A stretch of DNA of 64,000 bases from Acidaminobacter sp. JC074 (GCF_022496765.1 NZ_VANV01000004.1:62001-126000), one strand, 5' to 3'. Shown: positions 42,939 through 51,656, numbered from the stretch's first letter. The notes: generated by a model from the letters alone, not told the origin. Numbers and translations are program-made.

Positions 42939-43490
42939 CTAGATAAGATTTTCCATGGCATCATGTAATTCTTTTGCCATTTGACTGGCTGACTTTGGCA
43001 TAGAATCATAGATCCATTTTTGAACCACTCTAGTGGCTCCGGAAAATAAGAAGATAGAAACTGAATGAGGCATCTTGTGAATAAAGTCATTTTTAAGTCC
43101 TGGTCTGTTTTCAAAGTAGTTTTCACATACAGAAATCATCAAATAACACAGTTGGTGCTGTCTAAGTAGAAGAATGAGTGATTTATGAGATTGCCAAAAG
43201 TAAAAGTAATGAGTAAGAAGATCTTCAAGTGTTTGAGGGTCTTTTTTTTCAAGATCTAAAATAGCATCTTCCATAAGAAATTTGAGATAAGTTATAAGAA
43301 CCTCAAACTTTGACTCAAAGTGACGGTAGTAGGTTTTTCTACCGACCTGAGCATGTTCACACAGGTTTGTTATTGTAATAGAAGAAAAGTCTCTTTCGTG
43401 CATGAGATCTACTAAAGCCTTGATGATCATCAACTTTGTTTTAGTAAGGCTTTTAAAATTTTCATTGTCTTTATTGATGTTTAGTTCCAT
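42939..43490 (-). CDS. TetR-family regulator
   Basis: 183 residues. The helix-turn-helix reads LMHERDFSSITITNLCEHAQVGRKTYYRHFESKFEV (about residues 25-60); the C-terminal domain resembles the TetR group in which the ligand domain begins with YFYFWQSHKSLI. The start ATG 43490 follows GGAG; an upstream ATG 18 nt earlier has no ribosome site. It is divergent from a small membrane protein gene, and two related operator-like sites lie in the 100 bp between them. Confidence 0.88.
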   Translation of the reverse strand: MELNINKDNENFKSLTKTKLMIIKALVDLMHERDFSSITITNLCEHAQVGRKTYYRHFESKFEVLITYLKFLMEDAILDLEKKDPQTLEDLLTHYFYFWQSHKSLILLLRQHQLCYLMISVCENYFENRPGLKNDFIHKMPHSVSIFLFSGATRVVQKWIYDSMPKSASQMAKELHDAMENLI

Positions 43491-43500
43491 ATAATCTCCA

Positions 43501-43598
43501 TGACACAAAGGTGTATGTTTTGTGTTATTTTTTTACTTTTAATTGATTTGACTCTATATCTAGCTTACATTAAATATGCAAATGATACAAATGTGTCA
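43501..43598. promoter_or_regulatory. TetR-type operators and promoter
   Basis: The palindrome TGATACAAATGTGTCA (43583-43598) and a related TGACACAAAGGTGTAT (43501-43516) flank a promoter: TTGACT (43548-43553), 17-bp spacer, TAAATA (43571-43576). They match each other at most positions and sit between the TetR gene and the membrane protein gene. Confidence 0.55.
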
Positions 43599-43608
43599 AG
43601 GAGGAATA

Positions 43609-44124
43609 ATGTTAGAAAGATTGTATAAACCAAGTAAAATAAAAGCATCTATATCAATATTTATGTTTGTAGCTGCCATTTTAATTTTGCTACCTCAGAT
43701 GTCTGGCGTACTAGAGTCTTTAAACGGTCATAATATAACGCCTGACAGTGATTTCTTTTATAATGCAGGAAGGTTACATGAAATTAAGATGACCTATAGT
43801 CAAGAAGGCATAAATGCATATGTATGGACAAGATTCTCATATGATCTTGTATGGCCACTGATTTATCTGTTTTTTATGGTAGCCACTTTGGCTTTGATGC
43901 TTGATGAAAAAACAAAGTTTATAAGGTACTTGCCTCTTATAGCAGTTAACTTCGATTTACTTGAGAACATCACATGTTCACTCTATTTTAAAGTAGTAGA
44001 AAATCAATTTGTTGCAAGCCTCGCTTCAATCTTCAGCGCTGTAAAGTGGGTCATGATCATAGGTATCTTATTGATTCAAATCACACTTTTTATTCGAGTG
44101 CTTTATAAGAGGATAAGTCAATAA
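43609..44124 (+). CDS. Four-helix membrane protein of unknown function
   Basis: 171 residues with four predicted membrane helices (about residues 15-32, 75-98, 105-125, 138-162) and an extracellular loop after helix 1. No family is recognised with certainty; the layout recalls small membrane proteins adjoining TetR genes. ATG 43609 follows AGGAGGAAT. Divergent transcription from the TetR gene and the palindromes between them suggest that this is its regulated target. Confidence 0.7.
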   Translation: MLERLYKPSKIKASISIFMFVAAILILLPQMSGVLESLNGHNITPDSDFFYNAGRLHEIKMTYSQEGINAYVWTRFSYDLVWPLIYLFFMVATLALMLDEKTKFIRYLPLIAVNFDLLENITCSLYFKVVENQFVASLASIFSAVKWVMIIGILLIQITLFIRVLYKRISQ

Positions 44125-44126
44125 AA

Positions 44127-44163
44127 ATGTGGATAAACTCTTCTAATCGGGATTTGTCCACAT
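44127..44163. repeat. Inverted repeat containing two DnaA-box-like sequences
   Basis: ATGTGGATAAA (44127-44137) and TTTGTCCACAT (44153-44163) are inverted with one mismatch around a 15-nt loop. TGTGGATAA is the exact reverse complement of the DnaA box TTATCCACA; TTGTCCACA differs from it by one base. Confidence 0.45.
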
Positions 44164-44171
44164 CCATAAAG

Positions 44172-44206
44172 AGTCGCTTTGAGATAATCTCAAGGGGCTT
44201 TTTTTT
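44172..44206 (+). terminator. Terminator after the four-helix membrane protein gene
   Basis: An imperfect 13-bp stem centred on TTGAGA / TCTCAA with loop TAA, followed by eight T. Confidence 0.7.
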
Positions 44207-44298
44207 GACAAAATATGCGGTTTTATGAGCACCTATGACAAAAATAGAGGAGAAAAGATATTCTGTTCATCATAAGATAAACTTGAAAGTAGGTATTT

Positions 44299-45387
44299 AT
44301 GAATATAGAGACGAAATTAGATTTAATAGCCAAAAACTTTAAGCAATTTTTATATGCATCTAATCCGCATGTCGTTAAAAGCTTGAAGAGCAAGGGCTTC
44401 TTAGAGGATGACATAAGACGAATTGAGCTGTTTGATTGGTTCCAAGGTGTGGGTCTTTATGGCTATTATAAGATGTATAAGCACACCAAAGATCAAAAGT
44501 ATTTACAGATAATTATGGAATATTTCGATGATAGGATCAAAGATGGTCTACCTAGTAAAAACATCAACTCTATGGCTCCGATGTTGACGATGGTTTCAAT
44601 TCTAGATGAAGACAATTATGCGAAGTATGGGGAAATATGTAAAGAATGGGCTTCATGGCTATACAATGAACATCCAAGAACGCTGCAAGGTGGCTTATCA
44701 CATTTAACTTGTGAAGCAGAGAACCGTCAGGAACTCTGGGATGATACGCTTTTTATGTCTGTCTTATTTCTAGCCAAAGCAGGCGTTGTTTTTGACAAAC
44801 AAGCGTATATTGATGAAGCCTTATACCAGTATTCCTTACATGAATATTATCTAAGCGATCGAGTAAGCGGTTTATGGTATCATGGATGGACTTTTGAAGG
44901 ATGTCATAACTTCTCTAAAGCATTTTGGGCCAGAGGGAACGCATGGATTACAATATTTGTACCTGAACTACTAGATATTATAGGTGAAACAAACTTAAAA
45001 AGGCAACTACTTAGAACTTATAAAACTCAGATTAAATCTTTAATTTCACTTTCTTCAGAGAATGGACTCTATCATACATTATTAAATGACAACCAAACAT
45101 ATATTGAGGCAAGCGGTAGTGCTGGTATCATTTATGGATTACTTAAAGGCTATAATGATGGTTTAATCGACTGTCTTGATCATTCGCTGTTAGAAAAAGG
45201 CATTAGCTCCTTACTGGCATGTGTTGATGAAAAAGGTCTTGTACATGGTGTGTCAGCAGGTACTGCTATGGGACATGATTTAGACTACTATAGAAAAATT
45301 CCTTTAGAAGCCAAACCATATGGACAGGCGCTTACCATGTTGGCTTTTATTGAGTATATGAGGGGGAAAGATGAAAAAATACTATGA
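44299..45387 (+). CDS. GH105-type unsaturated uronyl hydrolase
   Basis: 362 residues, the length of YteR/YesR-type unsaturated rhamnogalacturonyl hydrolases. It shows the (alpha/alpha)6 pattern with the hallmark segments ELWDDTLFMSVLFLAKAG (probable catalytic aspartate), GLWYHGWTF, and AFWARGNAWITIFVPELL, and a C-terminal SGSAGIIYGLLKG. The family removes unsaturated uronic acid from oligosaccharides produced by polysaccharide lyases. No signal peptide, so it acts in the cytosol on imported oligosaccharides. It overlaps the next gene by 17 bp. Released ketouronate would feed the kdgK/kdgA genes later in the window. Confidence 0.85.
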   Translation: MNIETKLDLIAKNFKQFLYASNPHVVKSLKSKGFLEDDIRRIELFDWFQGVGLYGYYKMYKHTKDQKYLQIIMEYFDDRIKDGLPSKNINSMAPMLTMVSILDEDNYAKYGEICKEWASWLYNEHPRTLQGGLSHLTCEAENRQELWDDTLFMSVLFLAKAGVVFDKQAYIDEALYQYSLHEYYLSDRVSGLWYHGWTFEGCHNFSKAFWARGNAWITIFVPELLDIIGETNLKRQLLRTYKTQIKSLISLSSENGLYHTLLNDNQTYIEASGSAGIIYGLLKGYNDGLIDCLDHSLLEKGISSLLACVDEKGLVHGVSAGTAMGHDLDYYRKIPLEAKPYGQALTMLAFIEYMRGKDEKIL

Positions 45388-47005
45388 TTATATTGTTTTT
45401 AAGAATGATGAAGCTGTAGATGACTACTTATGTTCAAGAGTCTTAGACCCAAGTAGGAGAGATTACGGAGGTTTTAGAGATAAGTTTGTAGATATTAAAA
45501 AGACCGTGTATTCATTCTCTTATATGGCAGCTGCTTATGTATGTCCAGACAGTAAATACTTTAAAAGCCCAGCGTTAAAAGATGCAATGTCTTTGTCACT
45601 AGATTTTTTTAACAGAGAGTTAAGAGAGACTCAAACTATTGATTTTGTCATGTGTAATTTTTCTTCAGCGCCAGATACTGCATTTTGTATAGAAAAATTG
45701 GTACCATCTTTCAAGCTTATTGACCATGAGCCGTCATTGAAGTCAGTTGCTCATGAACTTTATATCCTAATTGAGAAAATGACAATTGGTATTTGCAAAG
45801 GTGGTTTTCATACGCCAAATCATAGGTGGGCTATCTCATCAGCCTTGTTACAGTCAAGCCAAATTAACTTAGATAGCAAAATGGTAAAAGTGTTTACAGA
45901 AGCAGCTGACAAGTATTTGAATGAAGGCATAGATTGTAATGAGGATGGAGAATATGCAGAGCGTTCTTCAGGAAACTATAATGCAGTTGTAAATAGAGCC
46001 TTAATTTCACTTTATGAAATCACTGGCAAAAAAGAGTATTTGGAATATATAAAACGCAATCTAAAAATGATGCTGTATTACTTTGATCCAGATGATACTA
46101 TTTTTACTGACAACTCAACTAGACAAGACATGGGCACCAAAGAGTTTGGCCTAAAATACTTTTTCCAATACCTTTATGTCTCAAATGAAGATGAGCTGTT
46201 TAGTAGGGCAGCATGCAAACTGATAGAAGGTGGCATAAAGAGAGATGAGTTCCCCAACTTCCTAGTGGATATATTATTGCGTAAACATTTGCTAGATCAC
46301 AAGTTATCGTCACCTGAGTTTATATTAGATTACAATAAGTATTTTAAAGAATCTGGAGTAGTACGTTACAGAAAGAATAATCTGACCTACTCTTTAGTTA
46401 AAGATAAGAAACACTTTCTTATACTTAAGTATAAGGACATGAGATTACAGGTACATATTGGTGTTAGTTTATGTCATGTGAGGTACTTTGAAATACAAGA
46501 AATAGTTCCTAAGGAAAATGGTTATGAATTATTTTTTGATGCTGAAGGCTGGTATTATAGGCCTTTTGAGCAAAAGCAAGAAAGCAGTGACTGGTGGAAA
46601 ATGGACCATGAAAAACGTGAGTTACTGATAAATAATACATTTAGCATGAAGGTAAAGATTGAACATGAAGAAAAGACTTTAACTATTCATTTGGATGCTG
46701 GTGGTTATGAGCATATTCCATTTAGATTGGAGATAGGCATTCCCAAGTATGCTATGCTTGAGAATGACCAGTTTACTCTAGAAGCATCATCAGGTAATTA
46801 TATGATTCTTAAAGAAGGCAATATCCGCATACAAGGAGAGTCATGTGCATGCAAAATTGGAAGTGGTTTCTTTTCTCATAATTATCTTGGCCATCCAACC
46901 AATGATCCAAGACAAGTAGATGACTTTTCACTGATTATGACAGGTGAAACGGCTTCAAATAAAAGCATTTCCATCGAGTTCGAAGATAACAAATGGCTGT
47001 ATTAA
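45371..47005 (+). CDS. Probable alpha-toroid polysaccharide-degrading enzyme, family not assigned
   Basis: 544 residues, no signal peptide. The N-terminal 300 residues are helical with HRWAISSALLQSSQI and EDGEYAERSSGNYNAVVNRALISLYEITGKKEY, resembling the (alpha/alpha) toroid of heparinase-like lyases and related hydrolases. The C-terminal 240 residues are beta-rich, as in such lyases. No catalytic motif can be named with confidence. ATG 45371 follows AGGGGG and lies within the GH105 gene, so the two act together on one polysaccharide or oligosaccharide. It ends at a strong bidirectional terminator. Confidence 0.65.
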   Translation: MKKYYDYIVFKNDEAVDDYLCSRVLDPSRRDYGGFRDKFVDIKKTVYSFSYMAAAYVCPDSKYFKSPALKDAMSLSLDFFNRELRETQTIDFVMCNFSSAPDTAFCIEKLVPSFKLIDHEPSLKSVAHELYILIEKMTIGICKGGFHTPNHRWAISSALLQSSQINLDSKMVKVFTEAADKYLNEGIDCNEDGEYAERSSGNYNAVVNRALISLYEITGKKEYLEYIKRNLKMMLYYFDPDDTIFTDNSTRQDMGTKEFGLKYFFQYLYVSNEDELFSRAACKLIEGGIKRDEFPNFLVDILLRKHLLDHKLSSPEFILDYNKYFKESGVVRYRKNNLTYSLVKDKKHFLILKYKDMRLQVHIGVSLCHVRYFEIQEIVPKENGYELFFDAEGWYYRPFEQKQESSDWWKMDHEKRELLINNTFSMKVKIEHEEKTLTIHLDAGGYEHIPFRLEIGIPKYAMLENDQFTLEASSGNYMILKEGNIRIQGESCACKIGSGFFSHNYLGHPTNDPRQVDDFSLIMTGETASNKSISIEFEDNKWLY

Positions 47006-47038
47006 AAAACTTTAAGGAGAGATTCCTTAAAGTTTTTT
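47004..47038. terminator. Bidirectional terminator between the toroid enzyme and MocR genes
   Basis: 15-bp perfect stem AAAAAACTTTAAGGA / TCCTTAAAGTTTTTT with a 5-nt loop. Confidence 0.92.
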
Positions 47039-48475
47039 TATGATATCAGCCAATTTTTTTATGCCATCACTCAATTGATCTTTACTGGCATAACAATATG
47101 ACAATCTGATATAGGTATGTTTTTTAAAGGCATATATGTGACCGGGATTGATTAGAAGTTTTTCTTTTAGTGCAAGATCGAAGAGTATGTCAGTTGAGAT
47201 ATGATCATTGAGTTTTAGCCATATATAGAAGCCGCCCTCTGGTACTTCCCAACTTGCTATATTAGAAAAATGCTTAATTAATAGATCATTTAAATGATGA
47301 CACCTGTCTTTAAGTTCTTTTCTTAGAACTTCCAAATGTTTTTCGTAGTGACCATCTTTTATTAAATAGGTTAACATCCATTGTGAAATAGAAGATGCGC
47401 CGTAATCTGACTGCATTTTTATATCACCTAGTCGTTCAATGATCGATTCTGGTCCAACAATCCAACCAATTCTAAGACCTGGTGCAAGGGATTTTGATAT
47501 AGAACCCAGATAGAGCACATTGCCACTGTCATCATAAGACTTAATGGGTACAGGTGGCATACTATCAAAATAAAGTTCCCTATAAGCATCGTCTTCTATA
47601 ATGGGTAAATGGTGATGTTTGCACCAGTCTAATAGTTCAAGTCGTCTAGAAGTTGACATAAGGCGACCGGTGGGATTATGAAATGTCGGTATGGTATATA
47701 GTAAAGCATTTGATTTTAACTCTTTCTCATCAATCAGCCACGGAATAGGTCCATTTGAATCTGTTGGAACAGATTTCATATTCATTTTTTCATATTCAAA
47801 AACTTTGAGTGACTTCACATAGGAGTTTTCTTCAACAAGTACAGTTGAGTTTTCTCCAAGAAGACTAACTGATATAAGCTGGAGAGCTTGCAAAGATCCA
47901 GAAACAATCAGTATTTCAGAAGGTTTAAAATTTAGATGATACCTTTTTAAATAATTTGAAAGTTGGATCCTAAGTTCTTCTAGGCCAAGAGGTTCTAGAT
48001 AGTTATAAGGCTCCTTTAGTTCTGCCAATTTCATAAGAACACTTGAAATGGCATCATGGGGCATCAAGTCAGAAGCTATTTCTCCTGTAGATAATCGGAT
48101 GATATCCTCTTCAAACTCATACTTGTTGATGGACTGAATGGTTGGCAAGTTGGATTTATGAATGCTCCCGCTAATGTAATTTTGCCAGTCCGGTGTTTTG
48201 GATAAAAGCATGGACCAAGAGGAGTTAGCGATAAGGGTGCCTTTGCCTGTTTTGGATTCTATGATCCCAAGAGCATTTAACTCAGAAAAAGCATCTACAA
48301 TGGTTGAACGATTAACACCAAGCGTTTGAGACAAGGCCCTTTGTGACGGTAAAAGGTCACCAACTAACCAATCACCCTTGTAAATCTTGCTTTTTATATA
48401 AGACACAATCTGATCCGAAAGAGATACTTTTGACTTTCTGTCGGGTTGCCAGTTCACTTGTATTTTTTTAGACAT
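47027..48475 (-). CDS. MocR-family regulator (GntR helix-turn-helix fused to aminotransferase domain)
   Basis: 482 residues. The N-terminal winged helix (LSDQIVSYIKSKIYKGDWLVGDLLPSQRALSQTLGVNRSTIVDAFSEL, about residues 18-67) is of GntR type. The rest is a fold-type-I aminotransferase-like ligand domain with TIPTFHNPTGRLMS, IEDDAYRELYF and the PLP-binding lysine in YLGSISKSLAPGLRIGW. MocR proteins sense PLP-linked amino compounds. It is divergent from the aminotransferase-OCD-PhzF operon and two direct-repeat operators lie between them. Confidence 0.93.
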   Translation of the reverse strand: MSKKIQVNWQPDRKSKVSLSDQIVSYIKSKIYKGDWLVGDLLPSQRALSQTLGVNRSTIVDAFSELNALGIIESKTGKGTLIANSSWSMLLSKTPDWQNYISGSIHKSNLPTIQSINKYEFEEDIIRLSTGEIASDLMPHDAISSVLMKLAELKEPYNYLEPLGLEELRIQLSNYLKRYHLNFKPSEILIVSGSLQALQLISVSLLGENSTVLVEENSYVKSLKVFEYEKMNMKSVPTDSNGPIPWLIDEKELKSNALLYTIPTFHNPTGRLMSTSRRLELLDWCKHHHLPIIEDDAYRELYFDSMPPVPIKSYDDSGNVLYLGSISKSLAPGLRIGWIVGPESIIERLGDIKMQSDYGASSISQWMLTYLIKDGHYEKHLEVLRKELKDRCHHLNDLLIKHFSNIASWEVPEGGFYIWLKLNDHISTDILFDLALKEKLLINPGHIYAFKKHTYIRLSYCYASKDQLSDGIKKLADIIKKL

Positions 48476-48488
48476 ATCAAGCTCCTAA

Positions 48489-48519
48489 ATTGGTTGGTTA
48501 ATAAATCTGCATTGGTTGG
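48489..48519. promoter_or_regulatory. MocR direct-repeat operators
   Basis: Two identical ATTGGTTGG copies (48489-48497 and 48511-48519) start 22 bp apart, about two helical turns. They lie just upstream of a -35 element, TTGAAA (48526-48531), with TATTAT (48550-48555) as -10. This is the usual arrangement for activation by GabR/PdxR-type MocR proteins. Confidence 0.7.
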
Positions 48520-48577
48520 ATATTTTTGAAAAAATATCTCTTATACTTTTATTATACACAAGAAGGGAAGGTTTGTT

Positions 48578-49699
48578 ATGAAGATTAATGATTTTAAATT
48601 AGAAGTATTTTTTGGAAAACATGAATTTACAGCACCTTATTTATTAACACAGTCGGATTGTGCGTCTATGTCTATAGATCAGGTGCTTGCTATGGAGCCT
48701 GGTTCTAAAGAAAAATTTATGACCGAATGGCTGGGTTACACTGAAGTCCCTGGAAATCCAGAGCTTAGAAAGATTATTGCAGGTCTTTACACGACAATGG
48801 AAACAGAAAATATCATCGTTCATGCAGGGGCGCAGGAGCCAATTTTTAACTGTATGAATGTGCTTTTAGATAAGGGTGATCATGTGATTACTCAGTTTCC
48901 GATTTATCAATCCTTGTTTGAAGTGGCCCATGCCATTGGGTGTGATGTTTCAAAATGGTCACTAGAGATGACTGAAAATGGTTGGTTTATGGACATAGAT
49001 AAGTTGGAATCAATGATAAAAGATACTACCAAGTTGATTGTATTAAACAGTCCAAATAACCCAACGGGTTATACATTTACTGCTAAAGAGCTTAAGAGAA
49101 TTGTAGAGCTTGCAAGAAAACATGATATCTATGTTTTTTGTGATGAAGTTTATAAGGGTGTAGAGCTAGATGGTATCAAACGTCCATGGCTAGCTGATTT
49201 ATATGAAAAGGGTATTTCTTTAGGGGTTATGAGTAAGGCTTATGGTTTAGCAGGTTTAAGGATTGGCTGGCTTGCAACAAAAGATGAAGATTTGCTAGGT
49301 AAACTTATTAAGATGAAACATTATACCAGTATCTGTTCAAGTGGACCTTCTGAGTTCTTAGCAGGTGTTGCTCTAAAGCATTCTGATAAGCTGCTGGCAA
49401 GAAACACAAAGATTATTGAAGATAACTTAGTCATAGCAGAAGCATTCTTTGATAGATATCCTAAGCTGTTCAATTATACGAGACCAATGGCAGGTCCAAT
49501 TGCCTTTATTGAAATGAAGATTGATATGCCTATTGCAGATTTTTGCGACAAACTTGTAGAAGAGGCAGGTGTTTTATTATTACCATCATCGATTTACGGC
49601 TTTGAAGGCCAGTATTTCAGAATGGGCTTTGGTCGTGATAACTTTGAGGAGAGTCTCAAGCACTTTGAGAATTATCTCATCGATAAGAAGTTGGTGTAA
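48578..49699 (+). CDS. Class I/II PLP aminotransferase (MocR-linked)
   Basis: 373 residues. PLP-binding segments LNSPNNPTGYTF and VFCDEVYKGVEL, with the Schiff-base lysine in LGVMSKAYGLAGLRIGW. MKINDFKLEVFF at the N-terminus and much of the core match the aminotransferase at 37911. AAGGGAAGG precedes the ATG. It is first in a three-gene operon with an OCD-family protein (1-bp gap) and a PhzF protein. Substrate unknown; the MocR ligand may be the same or a related amino acid. Confidence 0.88.
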   Translation: MKINDFKLEVFFGKHEFTAPYLLTQSDCASMSIDQVLAMEPGSKEKFMTEWLGYTEVPGNPELRKIIAGLYTTMETENIIVHAGAQEPIFNCMNVLLDKGDHVITQFPIYQSLFEVAHAIGCDVSKWSLEMTENGWFMDIDKLESMIKDTTKLIVLNSPNNPTGYTFTAKELKRIVELARKHDIYVFCDEVYKGVELDGIKRPWLADLYEKGISLGVMSKAYGLAGLRIGWLATKDEDLLGKLIKMKHYTSICSSGPSEFLAGVALKHSDKLLARNTKIIEDNLVIAEAFFDRYPKLFNYTRPMAGPIAFIEMKIDMPIADFCDKLVEEAGVLLLPSSIYGFEGQYFRMGFGRDNFEESLKHFENYLIDKKLV

Positions 49700-49700
49700 G

Positions 49701-50669
49701 ATGAGTTTGATGCTTGGAAAATCTGATGTTGAGCATCTATTAACCATGAAAGATGCTTTAGAATCTGTAGAAGAAGCTTATAAGATATATGGAAAAAGAG
49801 CATTGGTTCAACCACCTATCGTGTCTATTGATGCGGAAATAGGTGAATTAGATATCAAATCATGCTATTCAAAAGAAACGGATTTGATCAGCATCAAGTC
49901 TGCCAGTGGCTTCTGGCGTAACAAAGACCTGGGACTGCCAAGTCTTTTGGCGACGGTGACCCTCCTAGATTCAAAGACAGGTTCCCCCCTGTGTATGATG
50001 GATGGTTCTTTAATCACAGGCTATAGGACAGGGGCCGCTGGAGGTTTATCTTGCAAGTATTTGGCCAGAAAAGATTCCAAGCTTGTCGGTATCATAGGAG
50101 CAGGCAATCAGGCAAGAATGCAATTGATGGCAATCAAGGAAGTTCTAGATATAGAACAAGTTAAAATATGGGCTTTATCACTTGATAGCATGATTTTATT
50201 TAAAAAGGAAATGGAAATACTGGGGGTCGAGGTCACAATTTGTGAAACGGCAAAAGAAGCATGTGATGTGGATATTCTCGTAACGACAACACCTAGCAAA
50301 GAGCCTATTGTAAAAAGTGACTGGGTTAAGCCAGGTACTCATATAGTTGCTGTAGGTGCGGATGCAGAAGGTAAACAAGAACTGGATCCTGACCTATATC
50401 TAAAAGCGAGGGCTTTCTGTGATTCAATCTCTCAAGTGACAGCTTTAGGCGAAACAAGAAATGCCATAGAAGCAGGTACACTAAATGTTTCAGACTTAAA
50501 GGAACTATCAGACTTGGTGCTTGAAGATAAATATGGCAGGACGACAAGAGAAGAAATCACTCTGTTTGATACCACTGGTATGGGCATACAAGATACATGT
50601 CTTGCGACTTTGTTGTATAATAAGGCTAAGAGTTTAAAGTTAGGTAAGGATTTTGATTTCTTAAGCTAA
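49701..50669 (+). CDS. Ornithine cyclodeaminase/mu-crystallin family dehydrogenase (MocR-linked)
   Basis: 322 residues. Family motifs: LDIKSCYSKETDLISIKSASGFW, GYRTGAAGGLSCKYLARKDSKLVGIIGAGNQARMQ (dinucleotide turn GAGNQA), VTTTPSKEPIVKSDWVKPGTHIVAVGADAEGKQEL. The last stretch is shared with the paralogue at 39044 (DWVKPGTHLSCVGADMEGKQEI). The frame is open upstream, but ATG 49701 lies 1 bp after the aminotransferase stop and gives the right family length. Reaction unassigned: reduction or oxidative deamination of an imino/amino acid, or cyclisation. Confidence 0.86.
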   Translation: MSLMLGKSDVEHLLTMKDALESVEEAYKIYGKRALVQPPIVSIDAEIGELDIKSCYSKETDLISIKSASGFWRNKDLGLPSLLATVTLLDSKTGSPLCMMDGSLITGYRTGAAGGLSCKYLARKDSKLVGIIGAGNQARMQLMAIKEVLDIEQVKIWALSLDSMILFKKEMEILGVEVTICETAKEACDVDILVTTTPSKEPIVKSDWVKPGTHIVAVGADAEGKQELDPDLYLKARAFCDSISQVTALGETRNAIEAGTLNVSDLKELSDLVLEDKYGRTTREEITLFDTTGMGIQDTCLATLLYNKAKSLKLGKDFDFLS

Positions 50670-50681
50670 TGGGGGAAAAAG

Positions 50682-51536
50682 ATGAAACGTAAAATTTATC
50701 AAGTAGATGCATTTACAGATCAAGCATTTGGCGGCAATGCAGCAGGTGTTATGGTAAATGCTGAAGGATTAACAGAAAATCAAATGTTAATAATAGCAAG
50801 AGAGATGCAACTGTCAGAAACAGCATTTGTATTTCCTGGATCAAGTGATTATGACTTTGAAGTAAGATTTTTTACGCCAACTGAAGAAGTGGACTTATGT
50901 GGTCATGCTACCATTGCAACCTTTAGTCTTCTAAAAGAACTTGGTATGATAAAAAAAGACAAGCTGGTTCAAAAGACCAAGGCTGGCTTATTAGACATCG
51001 AGTTTATTGATGATAAGGTGGTCATGACACAAGCAGACCCGGTATGCGTGGATGTAAATATCGATCTAGATCATTTTGCATTCATCATGGGGATTGATAA
51101 AGATCTAATAGGTATTGACCTTATGAAAGGACCTGAAGTATGGTCAACAGGCCTAAAGGATATTATGTTGCCGGTAAAATCAAAAGAGGCTTTAAAGGAT
51201 ATTTCTCCCAATATGGGGAAATTGGCAAGTTTAAGTCATGAATTAGATGTTATAGGTGTTCATGCATTTACACTAGATGAAAAAGATGTATGGTGCAGAA
51301 ATTTTGCGCCGGGATGTGGTATTAATGAAGAAGCTGCAACGGGTACATCTAACGGTGCTCTAGGGGCCTGCCTATATAACAAGGGTTTAAAAGAAAATGA
51401 TGAACTGAGCTTTTATGCCTATCAAGGTTATTGGATGGAAAGTCCAAGTCAGATTTATGTTAAAGTCTCAGATAAGCGCGTATTGGTAGGCGGCAAAGCC
51501 GTTACTGTACTGGCGGGTGAAATTCTATTACCGTAG
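50682..51536 (+). CDS. PhzF-family isomerase/epimerase
   Basis: 284 residues. MKRKIYQVDAFTDQAFGGNAAGVMV and LSETAFVFP at the N-terminus, and CGINEEAATGTSNGALGACL in the second half, are characteristic of the PhzF family (diaminopimelate-epimerase fold). The conserved catalytic glutamate is the one in LSETAFV. PhzF of phenazine synthesis isomerises dihydrohydroxyanthranilate; most relatives have unknown substrates. It is the last gene of the MocR-linked operon, so it presumably acts on a product of the aminotransferase or OCD-family enzyme. No other phenazine genes are present. Confidence 0.9.
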   Translation: MKRKIYQVDAFTDQAFGGNAAGVMVNAEGLTENQMLIIAREMQLSETAFVFPGSSDYDFEVRFFTPTEEVDLCGHATIATFSLLKELGMIKKDKLVQKTKAGLLDIEFIDDKVVMTQADPVCVDVNIDLDHFAFIMGIDKDLIGIDLMKGPEVWSTGLKDIMLPVKSKEALKDISPNMGKLASLSHELDVIGVHAFTLDEKDVWCRNFAPGCGINEEAATGTSNGALGACLYNKGLKENDELSFYAYQGYWMESPSQIYVKVSDKRVLVGGKAVTVLAGEILLP

Positions 51537-51560
51537 CAACCTTTTGAGGTTGCTTTTTTT
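51536..51560 (+). terminator. Terminator of the aminotransferase-OCD-PhzF operon
   Basis: Stem GCAACCT / AGGTTGC with loop TTTG, then seven T. Confidence 0.9.
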
Positions 51561-51656
51561 CTTTATGAAAGTAACACAAGTGTAATGAAAGCCTAATGAA
51601 ATTGATACTTTCATCCGATATAATATAAGTAGAGAAATACTGAAAGGATGAATAAT

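Noticed and set aside
44127-44163. Replication origin from the two DnaA-box-like sequences
   Set aside because: Only two boxes, no dnaA, dnaN or AT-rich unwinding region nearby.
49569-49700. Longer N-terminus for the MocR-linked OCD-family protein
   Set aside because: The extra 44 residues are antisense to good sense in the aminotransferase frame and unlike the family; ATG 49701 fits length and spacing.
50682-51536. Phenazine biosynthesis
   Set aside because: Only the PhzF-family gene is present; other phz genes are absent and the family is broad.
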